Counted from the first letter of the stretch, positions 54,669-63,528 are shown. The stretch is DNA of 64,000 nucleotides from Chloroflexota bacterium (GCA_017993775.1 JAGOMA010000001.1:62001-126000); one strand, 5' to 3'. A program made the numbers and translations. The notes: generated by a model not told the origin, from the sequence alone.

Positions 54669-55195
54669 AGGGTTTGGGCTTTCCAAACGGCCGTTCGCCG
54701 CAAAATCTCGGCGATAAATTCGGTTTTGGCGTTGGTATAGGCCGGTGGATCAGCGCGGTATTGGGCGGCGAGGGTGGTTTTGAGACGGCCGTATGCCGCC
54801 GCTTCGTCCGGGTGGGCGCGCAAATAATCGCGAAAGTTCAGATGATCGGCGATTTCTGGCCGGCCAACCTGAAAAACGTGGATGTGGTGCGTGTGGTGGG
54901 CATCGCTGCCCTTGCGGAAATAGCGGCGGCCGGGGACGCCATTTTCCCCTTTGGCAATGTAGCCCAGAGCGGCCATCGCCCCATTCAGGGCTTCGATTTG
55001 GGTGATGTCTTGCACGACAGGCAGGATGTCGATGATGGGTTTGGCGGGCAGGCCGGGCACGGCCGTGCTGCCAATGTGGTGCATGGCCAGAAGTTGATCG
55101 CCGAATACGGCCGTTAACCGTTCCGCTTCTACCGCGTACGCCATCGCCCAGGCCGGATCATATGGGCTGATTTCTACCAGTCTCTTTGCGCTCAT
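54665..55195 (-). CDS. GrpB family (UPF0157) nucleotidyltransferase-like protein
   Basis: 176 residues. HHIGSTAVPGLPAKPIIDIL is the family signature with the Gly-Ser motif of the nucleotidyltransferase fold; HHTHHIHVFQ is also typical. ATG at 55195. Coupled to the GNAT gene. Often fused to or near CoA-linked enzymes; activity unproven. Confidence 0.88.
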   Translation of the reverse strand: MSAKRLVEISPYDPAWAMAYAVEAERLTAVFGDQLLAMHHIGSTAVPGLPAKPIIDILPVVQDITQIEALNGAMAALGYIAKGENGVPGRRYFRKGSDAHHTHHIHVFQVGRPEIADHLNFRDYLRAHPDEAAAYGRLKTTLAAQYRADPPAYTNAKTEFIAEILRRTAVWKAQTL

Positions 55196-55209
55196 CAAAT
55201 GGACCTTTT

Positions 55210-55269
55210 AGACCCCAAGGGCTTGGTTTCGAGCAAATCATCGTGGCGTTTGGTCAAACTCTTGGGGCC
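55210..55269. repeat. 60-bp AGACCC hairpin element, copy 4 (degenerate)
   Basis: AGACCCCAAGGGCTT and AAACTCTTGGGGCC, 60 bp overall as in the other copies; several mismatches. Between the grpB and clostripain genes. Confidence 0.7.
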
Positions 55270-55279
55270 GGCGAAGATA

Positions 55280-57742
55280 TTACCGCACCGTGACATGGGC
55301 ATACACTTCGTTGGCTGCGCCATCCAAATCCTCCACAATAAAACCGACTACGTACTCGCCGGCGGCCGCGTCCAACTCCTCCCAGGTGAATTTTTCACTG
55401 CCGAAGGTAAGTGTGCCGCCTTCCTGTGTCGATGTGTTGACCACGTTGCCCGAAGCATCCAGGTCCAGCCACTTTTCCTGCAAGGTAAACCTATCGCCGG
55501 GCTGAGGCATAATTTCGCGCGGCGCGCCGGTGCTGTCTTGCCCGGTGAAGCCAAAGACCTGCTGCAGCACGCCATCGCGGAAAAAGAGACGCGCATAGCG
55601 GGTTTCGCCGCCGTCGGCGTAGGTGTAGAGGCCATCGACTGTGTAAGTGGCATCTTCCGGCGCAGCGCCATAACTTTGCGGCGCCAGCGCCCCCAGCACT
55701 GAATTTTGCCCATCGCTGATGGCAAACATCAGCGGCTCCCACTCAAATTCCAGCGTGAATGGATCGCTGCCCCAGTCCGGGTAGTAGACGCCGTCTACCT
55801 CGCGGGTGTCGCTGCTTTGCAGGTAGTCGGTGTCGGCGACAAAGATGGCATTGGCCGCCTGATCGTAAAAACCGGTCCAAAAGTAGATGTAGCCGATGTT
55901 GTCGCCGCTGACTTCGGCGCTGAGCAGTACGGGTTGGCCGGGCGCGGCCACGTCGCCAGACAGCGTGATGGGCGATAGTTGGATGGCTGCCGCGCCGGGC
56001 GCTATCACCGGGGTGCTGCGGTCGGGCACGGCCAGTTCAACGGCCGTAGCCGAGAAAGCGCGTCCGGTGTAATGGTAAGCCAGGTAATCGTCCCACAGCG
56101 AGGCTTCGGCGAAGCGACGGGCAACGGCCGTGTACGACTGCGGCCCGCTAACTGGATTGCGGTAAAGCTGCGAGTTGGGGAAATAAATGGAGATACCCGT
56201 AGCGCCCTGGCGTTTTGGCCCATGCCGTTCAGAAATAATGGTTTGCTCGATCGCTTTAAGGACGGCGTCGCCGGTTCTGGTCACGTCGCTGTTGCGGGTT
56301 TCCTGCTGCAGCACCTGGACAAAATTGCCCAGGTCGATATAGGAGGCGGGTATGTCGCTGCCAAACACGCTGGTGAACGACCGCGCATAGGTGCGCGCCT
56401 GGGCAACGGCCGCCTGGTTGGCGGTTTGCAGCGCATAGGCCAGATCGTTCAGGCTGGTGAGTAAATTGGGCATGGCAGCCAGGTCTACGGCCGTGAGCGT
56501 AATGTCTTGCTCTAATTGGGCCGCTACCTGCCGCGCCGTCGGGCCGCGCCCCAAAAAGTCGGCGCGGGCCTTATCATCCACAATCCGCTGATCGTCCTGG
56601 ATGTAGCTGTTCACGATCAGCCGGCCTAAATCCGCGCCGTTCATGTCTGGATTGCTGGCCAGCGCCGACAGAAAGCTGGTATAGGCCCAACCCAGCGCCG
56701 GTTCCACTTCCTGCGAAGCGACGGCGTACCGCGCATGGGGCGCCAGGGCGCTAAACACTTCGATGTGGCTCATCAGGCAAGCGTCCATGCCGATCAATTC
56801 AAACTGATTAACGCCGGTTTGTCTGCGAATGTCGCCCAACGCCTGATCCAGTTCCATCAGATACAATTCGTCGCCCAGGGCTGAGGCCAGGGGAATGCTG
56901 CTGTCTACCGAACCGCCGTTTTTGCCGGGGGCGGGGTCGCTCCAGCCGCCGGGCCAGCCCATGCCGTGGTCCGACAGGATGAGGACGTATTTATCGGCCG
57001 GGTAGGTGTTTATGGCCCAGGTAGCGAAATCGACGAGGGTACGGCCGTCGGACATATTCACCTCGCCCAGATCCGTCACCATTTGCGAATTGACCTCGTT
57101 CAGGTTTGCGTCCTGGGTGATGTAATAGCGCCGCGCCGATGACCAGTCGCCATCGCCGCGATAGCCGGCCTTAAATCGGTCGAGTTGGGCCACAATTTGC
57201 ACGCGGTCGCTGGAACCAACACGCTCCGCCTCGTTGAAATCCACGTAAATGTCTTGCTCCAGAATTTTGTCGTCGGCGTCGGCGTACAGCATGACCAGCC
57301 AGGTTTGCCCTTCGGTGCTGGCCGGTGGGGGCAGGAATGGCTCGTTGTTGGTGGTTGAATTGGCGCTGGCAAAATTGTTGGCCACGGCCGTTGGCGGGTT
57401 GGCAACCGACGCGCTGCTGTTGTCTGCGCTGTCGTCGCCGCCGCCAAAAATGAGCATCAGGGGCAGGCCGCAGACGACCAGCAAAATGACCAGGCCAATA
57501 ATCAGCAGGTTGGGCGGCTGCCCGCCGCCGGAACCGGAGGGTCTCGGCCGCGGGCCGGTTGAGTGGCCGCCGCCGCCAGAGCTGCCGCTGGGCGGGCGTG
57601 AATCATGCTGGCGCTGGGGCGCGGCAGCGCGTTCGCGCGGGCCGTCGGCCGTGCTGGGCCGCCGCCGCGTGGCGCGGATCGTCTTTTTGTCGCCGTCGCT
57701 GAGGAAAATCTGCTGATGGGGTGTGGTGGAGATTGTTTTCAT
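55280..57742 (-). CDS. Clostripain-like cysteine protease (peptidase family C11)
   Basis: 820 residues. Basic, Gly/Ser/Pro-rich cytoplasmic N terminus (1-75), one membrane helix (about 78-100, LLIIGLVILLVVCGLPLMLIF), Asn/Ser linker, then the C11 catalytic domain: TWLVMLYADADD, LILSDHGMGW with catalytic His, and IGMDACLMSHIEVF with catalytic Cys. A beta-rich C-terminal region (about 590-820) follows. Type II membrane topology puts the protease outside. Arg-specific cleavage is known for clostripain, not shown here. Confidence 0.88.
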   Translation of the reverse strand: MKTISTTPHQQIFLSDGDKKTIRATRRRPSTADGPRERAAAPQRQHDSRPPSGSSGGGGHSTGPRPRPSGSGGGQPPNLLIIGLVILLVVCGLPLMLIFGGGDDSADNSSASVANPPTAVANNFASANSTTNNEPFLPPPASTEGQTWLVMLYADADDKILEQDIYVDFNEAERVGSSDRVQIVAQLDRFKAGYRGDGDWSSARRYYITQDANLNEVNSQMVTDLGEVNMSDGRTLVDFATWAINTYPADKYVLILSDHGMGWPGGWSDPAPGKNGGSVDSSIPLASALGDELYLMELDQALGDIRRQTGVNQFELIGMDACLMSHIEVFSALAPHARYAVASQEVEPALGWAYTSFLSALASNPDMNGADLGRLIVNSYIQDDQRIVDDKARADFLGRGPTARQVAAQLEQDITLTAVDLAAMPNLLTSLNDLAYALQTANQAAVAQARTYARSFTSVFGSDIPASYIDLGNFVQVLQQETRNSDVTRTGDAVLKAIEQTIISERHGPKRQGATGISIYFPNSQLYRNPVSGPQSYTAVARRFAEASLWDDYLAYHYTGRAFSATAVELAVPDRSTPVIAPGAAAIQLSPITLSGDVAAPGQPVLLSAEVSGDNIGYIYFWTGFYDQAANAIFVADTDYLQSSDTREVDGVYYPDWGSDPFTLEFEWEPLMFAISDGQNSVLGALAPQSYGAAPEDATYTVDGLYTYADGGETRYARLFFRDGVLQQVFGFTGQDSTGAPREIMPQPGDRFTLQEKWLDLDASGNVVNTSTQEGGTLTFGSEKFTWEELDAAAGEYVVGFIVEDLDGAANEVYAHVTVR

Positions 57743-57799
57743 GGATTGACTTTATTTGCCTTCGTGGCGGTCTAGAAGGGATATGTAATGCCAGTTGTG

Positions 57800-57833
57800 A
57801 TCATCACGCATCACGCATCACGCATCACGCTCT
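57800..57833. repeat. CACGCAT heptamer repeat, copy 3 (single arm)
   Basis: CATCACGCATCACGCATCAC in tandem with no opposing arm, between the clostripain and TPP-enzyme genes. Confidence 0.8.
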
Positions 57834-57836
57834 CGT

Positions 57837-59462
57837 TTAGACAATGTAAGGCGTGCTGGCGTTGGTTTTAGACAGGCCGTCTGGGTCCAGCAAGACGTTG
57901 ATGCAGGCGGGTTGGCCGCTGGCGAAGGCGCGGGCCAGGGCCGGGCCAATGTCGCCGGCGTCTTCTACCAATTCCCCGTAGCCGCCCAGCGCCACGACAA
58001 GTTGGTCGTAGCGGGTTTGGGCCAGTTTGGTCCCGGCCGCCTGGCCGAGCATGGTTTTGGTGGGGTTGCGGATTTGTCCCCAGGCGGCGTCGTTGCCGAC
58101 GATGGAGACGATGGGCAGATTGAAGCGCACGGCCGTATCGAACTCGAAGCCATTAAAGCCAAACGAACCATCCCCGTTGATAATCAGCACTTTTTTGTCC
58201 GGGTGGAGAAACTGTGCAGCCAGGGCAAATGGCGCGCCGACGCCCAGACAGCCCAGCGGCCCGGGGTCCAGCCATTGGCCGGGCTGGGTCACATCCAAAA
58301 CTTTGGCGACGGCGCTGACAATATCGCCGCCGTCGCCGATGATGATGGTCTCGGCGTCGATGAAGCGGTTGATTTCTGCCCCCATGCGAAAATGATTCAC
58401 CGGCGCATCATCAAACGCTTCCCAGACAGCCTGCTCGGCGCGCTTTTTGGCTTCCATGCCAGTGACCGCTTGCAGCCAGTCGTCGTAGCGAATGCCTTGC
58501 AAGCCTTCGCACAGCGCTTCCAACACGAGGCGCGAATCGGCGAGGAGGGCGATGTCGGCCTGGCGGTTGTGGTTGAGTTCGGCGGGGTCGTTTTCGATCT
58601 GAATGAGTTTGCTTTGTGCGTTCCAGCCCTGGCCGTACCGCAGGCGAAAGTCGATGGGCGTGCCGATGAGCAGCACGAGATCGGCTTCTTTGAGGGCTTT
58701 GCTGCGGCTGGCTTTGAAGCAGTGGGGGTGGGTCATGGGCAGTGTGCCGCGGCCGCCGCCGTTGGTAAAGACGGGGATGCCGGTTTGTTCGGTCAGGTCG
58801 CGCAGAGCGTCGGAGGCGGCGTCCCAGTAGACCTGGGTTCCGGCTATGAGGATGGGCTTTTGGGCGGCGCGCAGCAGCTGGAAGATGCGCTGCATGGCGC
58901 TTAGTTCTGGCTCGACCGGCTCGGCGACGACTTTGGGGAAGATGACGGCCTCTTCCAGCGTGCCATAGAGGATGTCTAGCGGAACTTCGATGAAGACGGG
59001 GCCGGGACGGCCGTTTAGAGCCAGCTTGAACGCTTCATGCAATTGTGCCGGAATTTCTGCCGTTTTTTCGATGGTGAAGCTGGCTTTGGTGAAGGTGCGA
59101 AACATATCGACCTGGGGCATTTCTTGCAGGGCGCCCTGGCCTTTGGTGTTGAGGGGGGCCGCGCCGCCGATGAGGATGAGCGGGCTGCGGGCGTGGTAGG
59201 CATTGGCAACGGCCGTTACGGCATCCGTTACCCCTGGGCCGGCAACCACCGCCGCCACGCCAACATTGCGCGTAAGCCGAGCGTGGGCGTCGGCGGCGTG
59301 TCCGGCGGCCTGCTCGTGGCGCACGTCAATTACCGCAAGGCCATTGTTGGCGCAGCTGTTGAAAATGGGCGCGACATGCCCGCCGCATAATCCATAAATC
59401 GCATTCACGCCCTGCGCCGCTAACTGCCGGGCAATCAGTTCACCACCGTGTAAAAATTGCAT
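57837..59462 (-). CDS. Thiamine pyrophosphate-dependent enzyme (acetolactate synthase-like)
   Basis: 541 residues from the ATG at 59462, preceded by AAGGAGCG. Three-domain TPP enzyme: HEQAAGHAADAHARL with the cofactor-activating Glu, GPGVTDAVTAVANAYH, central FAD/ADP-type domain (LVLLIGTPIDFRL), and the TPP/Mg motif NGDGSFGFNGFEFDTAV with later NDAAWG. Similar to acetolactate synthase, oxalyl-CoA and 2-hydroxyacyl-CoA lyases; no regulatory subunit nearby, so a catabolic lyase is as likely as AHAS. Confidence 0.85.
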   Translation of the reverse strand: MQFLHGGELIARQLAAQGVNAIYGLCGGHVAPIFNSCANNGLAVIDVRHEQAAGHAADAHARLTRNVGVAAVVAGPGVTDAVTAVANAYHARSPLILIGGAAPLNTKGQGALQEMPQVDMFRTFTKASFTIEKTAEIPAQLHEAFKLALNGRPGPVFIEVPLDILYGTLEEAVIFPKVVAEPVEPELSAMQRIFQLLRAAQKPILIAGTQVYWDAASDALRDLTEQTGIPVFTNGGGRGTLPMTHPHCFKASRSKALKEADLVLLIGTPIDFRLRYGQGWNAQSKLIQIENDPAELNHNRQADIALLADSRLVLEALCEGLQGIRYDDWLQAVTGMEAKKRAEQAVWEAFDDAPVNHFRMGAEINRFIDAETIIIGDGGDIVSAVAKVLDVTQPGQWLDPGPLGCLGVGAPFALAAQFLHPDKKVLIINGDGSFGFNGFEFDTAVRFNLPIVSIVGNDAAWGQIRNPTKTMLGQAAGTKLAQTRYDQLVVALGGYGELVEDAGDIGPALARAFASGQPACINVLLDPDGLSKTNASTPYIV

Positions 59463-59483
59463 AGAACGCTCCTTGCTTTGGTT

Positions 59484-59517
59484 AGATTGGGTCAATCTCC
59501 AAGATTGGCCCAAGCTT
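59484..59517. repeat. AGATTGGTCCAATCT dyad repeat, copy 4
   Basis: AGATTGGGTCAATCT, three bases, AGATTGGCCCAAGCTT, in the gap between the SDR and TPP-enzyme genes. Confidence 0.78.
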
Positions 59518-59521
59518 AACT

Positions 59522-60385
59522 TCATGAGTCAGCCTCGCCTTTTGCAGATTCTTGGAAGCCATTATACGGCAGCGGGGCGTTTTTGTGGTCTTCGATGAGC
59601 CAGGTTTTGCGCCAGAGTGAGCTGGCGCCGTCGATTTTGATGGACTCGCCGCTGATGTAGGCGGCGGCGGGGGAGAGCAGGAAGGTGATGACGCTGGCGA
59701 CTTCGCTTTCTGTGCCCATGCGTTTGAAGGGGGCGTCCTGGATGGTTTGCTCGATGATGGGGCGCATGGCTTCGGGGTAGTTGTCTAGCCCGCTGGAGGC
59801 GATGAGGCCGGGGGCCACGGCGTTGAGGCGTACGCCGGAGCGCGCCCATTCCACGGCCAGGGTTTTGGTGAGATTTTCGATGCCGGCGCGAGCGGCGGCG
59901 GAGTGGGCCATGCCGGGGAAGCCGCGCCAGTTTTCCATGAGCATGTTGACGATGACGCCGCCGTGTTGGTTCATGGTCCGGTTGTAGGCTTCGCGGCACA
60001 TGAGGAAGGTGCCGGTGAGGTTGGTTTCGAGGACGGCCGTCCATCCCTTCAGCGATATAAATTCGGCTGGGCTGGCAAATTGGCCGCCGGCGTTGTTGAC
60101 GAGGCCATGAATGGAGTTGTGTTCGGCTAAAACGCGGTCGAACAGGGCGATGACTTCGTCTTCTTTTTTGATGTTGGCGGGAACGGCCGTTACCAATCCC
60201 CCCGCCGCCTCAATTTCTGCCTTGACGGTTTCTAGCTTTTCCGTTGTGCGCCCGGCGATGACCACATGCGCGCCCAACGATGCCAGTTCGTGGGCCGTGG
60301 CCCGGCCAATCCCGCTGCCGCCGCCGGTGACGATGATCGTTTTCCCGACAAAAAGGTCAGGACGAAAAATTGAAGCGTAGCTCAT
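59522..60385 (-). CDS. SDR similar to peroxisomal trans-2-enoyl-CoA reductase
   Basis: 287 residues. TGGGSGIGRATAHELASLG (NADP), NNAGGQFASP, then FPGMAHSAAARAGIENLTK where the usual Tyr of Y-x3-K is not in place; the Ala-His-Ser-x-Ala-Ala-Arg-Ala-Gly arrangement closely resembles mammalian PECR. VEWARSGVRLNAVAPG follows. Probably reduces enoyl-CoA or acts on 2,4-dienoyl-CoA. ATGA overlap with the K+ channel gene upstream. Confidence 0.78.
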   Translation of the reverse strand: MSYASIFRPDLFVGKTIIVTGGGSGIGRATAHELASLGAHVVIAGRTTEKLETVKAEIEAAGGLVTAVPANIKKEDEVIALFDRVLAEHNSIHGLVNNAGGQFASPAEFISLKGWTAVLETNLTGTFLMCREAYNRTMNQHGGVIVNMLMENWRGFPGMAHSAAARAGIENLTKTLAVEWARSGVRLNAVAPGLIASSGLDNYPEAMRPIIEQTIQDAPFKRMGTESEVASVITFLLSPAAAYISGESIKIDGASSLWRKTWLIEDHKNAPLPYNGFQESAKGEADS

Positions 60386-60792
60386 GGTTGCGTATCCTTG
60401 GTTGATGAGTTTGGGGCATTTGTATCTTCAGGGTGTTTGTCGGTGTGGCTGCGGAATCGTTGGAGCAGAAATGGCTGATCTTTGCTCGATTGGCGGGCTA
60501 ACATGAGAATGAAGCTGGAAATAATGCCCAGTCCTAACACCACGTACACCATGGTGAACAGTTTGCCCAAGTCGGTTTTTGGGGAAAAGTCGCCGTAACC
60601 TACGGTCGTCAGGGTGATGATGGTGAAGTAAAACGAGTCTAGCCAGGACCACCCTTCGACGCTGTGATAAAACAAGCCGCCAATGCCGATGATGATGAGC
60701 GTGGTATAAAACAAGCCGCGAAATTCCGGGTCTTTAAAACCAATTTTGATGCGGCGGGCAAGTGTGGAAATAAAAAGGTAAAGAGTAAACAT
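60382..60792 (-). CDS. Two-helix potassium channel
   Basis: 136 residues: first helix LFYTTLIIIGIGGLFYH, pore helix and selectivity filter TLTTVGYGDFSP, second helix FTMVYVVLGLGIISSFIL, and a short hydrophilic tail without RCK domain. Forms a tetrameric K+ pore. Coupled by 4-bp overlap to the SDR gene and only 11 bp from the phosphotransferase gene, an unusual operon position. Confidence 0.9.
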   Translation of the reverse strand: MFTLYLFISTLARRIKIGFKDPEFRGLFYTTLIIIGIGGLFYHSVEGWSWLDSFYFTIITLTTVGYGDFSPKTDLGKLFTMVYVVLGLGIISSFILMLARQSSKDQPFLLQRFRSHTDKHPEDTNAPNSSTKDTQP

Positions 60793-60803
60793 TGGTCTAC
60801 CGG

Positions 60804-61856
60804 TTAACGGGTCGCAATTTCCAGGGCCGCCTGCGCCATCAGCGGAATCATGGGGCCGAAGGCGGCGAAGCGCTGGTCTTGGGTCTGGCCGCGGTGGTAG
60901 CGGATGTAAATTTGGGCGATGATGACTGTGAGGCGGTAGAGGCCCAGGGCGTGGTAAAAGTGGATGTTGGAGATGGAACGGCCGTTTTTTTGCGCGTATC
61001 GTTCGACCAACTGCTGCCGTGTGAGAAATCCCAGGTCGCCGACGGGCATCATGGCCATGGCCTGTAAATAGGGTGGGTCAGTGGGTTCCGACCAGTAGCA
61101 GAGCAGCGCGCCCAGGTCGTTGAGCGGGTCGCCCAGGGTACACATGTCCCAATCGAAGATGGCGACCAGCTTGCCCGGATCGGCCGGATCGAGCATGACG
61201 TTATCTAATTTATAATCGTTATGGACGAGGGAATGGGCGGTGGTGGGTGGCAGGTTGTCTTTGAGCCAGTGATAGGTGGCGTCCATGGCGGCGATATCCG
61301 CGGTTTTGGCTTTGTGCCAACGGCCGTACCACCCCTCAATTTGCCGTTCGATAAAACCATCCGGCTCGCCCAGGTCGTCTAGACCGACAGCCTGATAATC
61401 CACGGCGTGGAAGTCGGCCAGGGCGTCTACCAGCGCCTCGCTCATGCGCCGGGCGGCGTGTGGCTGGTTGGCGTATTCTGGCGGAATGCTCCGGCGCACA
61501 ACCAGACCCTGCCGCCGTTCCATGACGAAGAAGTTTGCGCCGATAACGGCCGTGTCGTCACAATACAAAAACGCTCTGGGCGCGTAGGGAAACGCCTGAT
61601 GCAGCACCGACAGCACTTTGTATTCGCGGGCCATGTCGTGGGCGGATTTGGCGATGGGGCCGAGCGGCGGGCGGCGCAGCACGTATTCGTGCGTGCCATA
61701 ATCGAGCAGGTAGGTGAGATTGGCTGCCCCGCCGCCGAACTGGCGCACAGTGAGGGGATTGCGGCTGCCGGGCAGACGGCCGTGCAGATAGTCAGCCAAT
61801 CTGGTTTCGTCAAATTGTTCGTCCGGGCGAACCTGAATAGTGTCTGGTTTGTTCAT
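60804..61856 (-). CDS. APH-fold phosphotransferase (ACAD10/11 N-terminal type)
   Basis: 350 residues from the ATG at 61856 (ATGA overlap). Kinase-like: GGGAANLTYLLDYG, SLVHNDYKLDNVMLDP (Brenner motif with catalytic Asp) and IFDWDMCTLGDPLNDLG (metal site). Homologous in outline to the kinase domain preceding acyl-CoA dehydrogenase in ACAD10/11, which phosphorylates 4-hydroxyacyl-CoA. Such a substrate fits the lipid genes nearby but is inferred. Confidence 0.85.
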   Translation of the reverse strand: MNKPDTIQVRPDEQFDETRLADYLHGRLPGSRNPLTVRQFGGGAANLTYLLDYGTHEYVLRRPPLGPIAKSAHDMAREYKVLSVLHQAFPYAPRAFLYCDDTAVIGANFFVMERRQGLVVRRSIPPEYANQPHAARRMSEALVDALADFHAVDYQAVGLDDLGEPDGFIERQIEGWYGRWHKAKTADIAAMDATYHWLKDNLPPTTAHSLVHNDYKLDNVMLDPADPGKLVAIFDWDMCTLGDPLNDLGALLCYWSEPTDPPYLQAMAMMPVGDLGFLTRQQLVERYAQKNGRSISNIHFYHALGLYRLTVIIAQIYIRYHRGQTQDQRFAAFGPMIPLMAQAALEIATR

Positions 61857-62887
61857 GAAGCAGAGGCCGCCAGCGCTTCGTCCATGATAGCAAGAAGCTT
61901 GGTTACATGATTTTCGATGGTAAATTGCTCGCGGACGGTGTTGTGGGCCAGGGTACACATTTGGTGGATACGGCCGTTGTTGGCCGGGTCCAGCACCCAC
62001 TGAATTGCCCTCACATAACTTTCCGGCGAGCCATCTACAATAATACCCGTTTTGCCGTCTGCAACGTATTCGCGCACCCCCAATGTATCCGAAACGATGG
62101 TTGGTTTTTTGGCCCACATCGCCTGCAAATAGGTCAACATGCCGGTGATGCGATGTACATCGGTGCGTAGGGGAACCACAACGGCCGCGGCCGTATCGAT
62201 CAGATCATCAAATTCGGCCGGCGTCACCAGCCCGGCGCGAACATTGGCCGGAATATGCGGGTGGTCGTCTAATCGGTTAGTGGCAATGACAAATTCATAG
62301 TCGGGCATCAATCGGGCGGCGGCCAGCAGCGGTTCGTAATCACGAAACGAAGTCCCACCGGCAAAGATGTGTTGGCCGCGCAGTTTATCCGGCACAACAA
62401 CATCGGGGCGGGCGTTTTTATTGAAGAATGAGCAGGAGCGGATTTTGCTTTCGTCGATGCCCCACAGGCGCGAAAAAACGGGGATTTCAGCAGCGGAGTG
62501 GAGGGCAAAGCGAAAAACGGCGCGATTGGTAAGCTTCATCACCCAGGGTTCGGTCAAACCGCGTAAGCCGGTATCCGGTTCATACATTTCCCCGTAAAAC
62601 ACGATGTAAGGCCGCCAGCGTTTGGGCCATAACCCGATGAAAGCAGCTGCCAGCAGTTCTGGCTTCAGGTATCCGCGGGAACTAAACAAAAGCAAGACCC
62701 GTTCGGCGCGGGCGGCTTTGACAACGCGAAGAAATAGGGCGGCCTCATCCAGCAAGCTAAACTTGCCTCGGGGAACTTTGTTCATTCTGTCCGGCACAAA
62801 GATGGGCCGGGCGCGCGCCGTGAAACGCGCATCTCCCCATCCGCTGACCGTTGAGGCAAAAGTAGTTGGTTTGGGTGTATGGTTCAC
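61853..62887 (-). CDS. Glycosyltransferase (GT4-like)
   Basis: 344 residues from the GTG at 62887, which overlaps the upstream stop (GTGA). C-terminal half carries IFAGGTSFRDYEPLLAAA, EFVIATNR, and GMLTYLQAMWAKKPTIVSD with VREYVADGKTG, the sugar-nucleotide binding end of group 1 transferases. N-terminal half is divergent. Sugar and acceptor unknown; the upstream nucleotidyltransferase may supply the donor. Confidence 0.75.
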   Translation of the reverse strand: MNHTPKPTTFASTVSGWGDARFTARARPIFVPDRMNKVPRGKFSLLDEAALFLRVVKAARAERVLLLFSSRGYLKPELLAAAFIGLWPKRWRPYIVFYGEMYEPDTGLRGLTEPWVMKLTNRAVFRFALHSAAEIPVFSRLWGIDESKIRSCSFFNKNARPDVVVPDKLRGQHIFAGGTSFRDYEPLLAAARLMPDYEFVIATNRLDDHPHIPANVRAGLVTPAEFDDLIDTAAAVVVPLRTDVHRITGMLTYLQAMWAKKPTIVSDTLGVREYVADGKTGIIVDGSPESYVRAIQWVLDPANNGRIHQMCTLAHNTVREQFTIENHVTKLLAIMDEALAASAS

Positions 62888-63528
62888 TGAGCAGCCTTTG
62901 TTTTTTCCGTAGCGCTGTCGGGTTTTATGCCGATATCTTCGTAAGACTCGATGCAGATTTGATGCTCCCAGTGGGCGTCGTTCATGGCCTGGGTGAGATC
63001 GTGTTGGGCCATGAGGCGTTCGGTGAAGGCCGGCTGCCAGATTAACGCGCCCCAACAAATGCTGCTGATGTAAGCGGATGGTTTATCGACAATTTGATGA
63101 TTTTGCGGATCAATAACGCCAAAATGCTGCCACGTTTCCCCGGGAGCCTGGAAGCAGAGCAGGGTGAGTTCGTGAGTGGGGTTGAGCAGAAATGGGTTGG
63201 GCGTTATTCGGGTATCGGCCATGCAAAAATACACCTGATGCTGGTGGATTGCCTGGTAACTGGCCTTGATAGCGTCAATTAGACGGCCGATTTTGCCATC
63301 CTGATAGACAAATTGAAAGGGGAAGTCGTGATATTTGTGGGTGACGTGTTCCTGAATCGCTTCTTTGCCCTGGCGGATGACGATGACAATGCGATCCACC
63401 CTGGCGTCGATCAGGTGATCGATGCTGTAATCGATGATTGCCTGACCTTGATGGTGGATGAGTTCCTTGGGCGTGGTAATGCCTAACCTGGTTGCCAGAC
63501 CAGCAGCCGGGATGAGTCCAATTTTCAT
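62884..63528 (-). CDS. Sugar-phosphate nucleotidyltransferase-like protein
   Basis: 214 residues. IPAAGLATRLGITTPKELI is the RmlA/GalU-type NTP site (its Lys/Arg variant), YSIDHLIDARVDRIVIVI and YFCMADTRI follow. Shorter than typical (about 240-290), lacking the C-terminal part. ATG at 63528 with GGAG upstream. Head of a tightly coupled operon running to 57837. Confidence 0.78.
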   Translation of the reverse strand: MKIGLIPAAGLATRLGITTPKELIHHQGQAIIDYSIDHLIDARVDRIVIVIRQGKEAIQEHVTHKYHDFPFQFVYQDGKIGRLIDAIKASYQAIHQHQVYFCMADTRITPNPFLLNPTHELTLLCFQAPGETWQHFGVIDPQNHQIVDKPSAYISSICWGALIWQPAFTERLMAQHDLTQAMNDAHWEHQICIESYEDIGIKPDSATEKTKAAQ

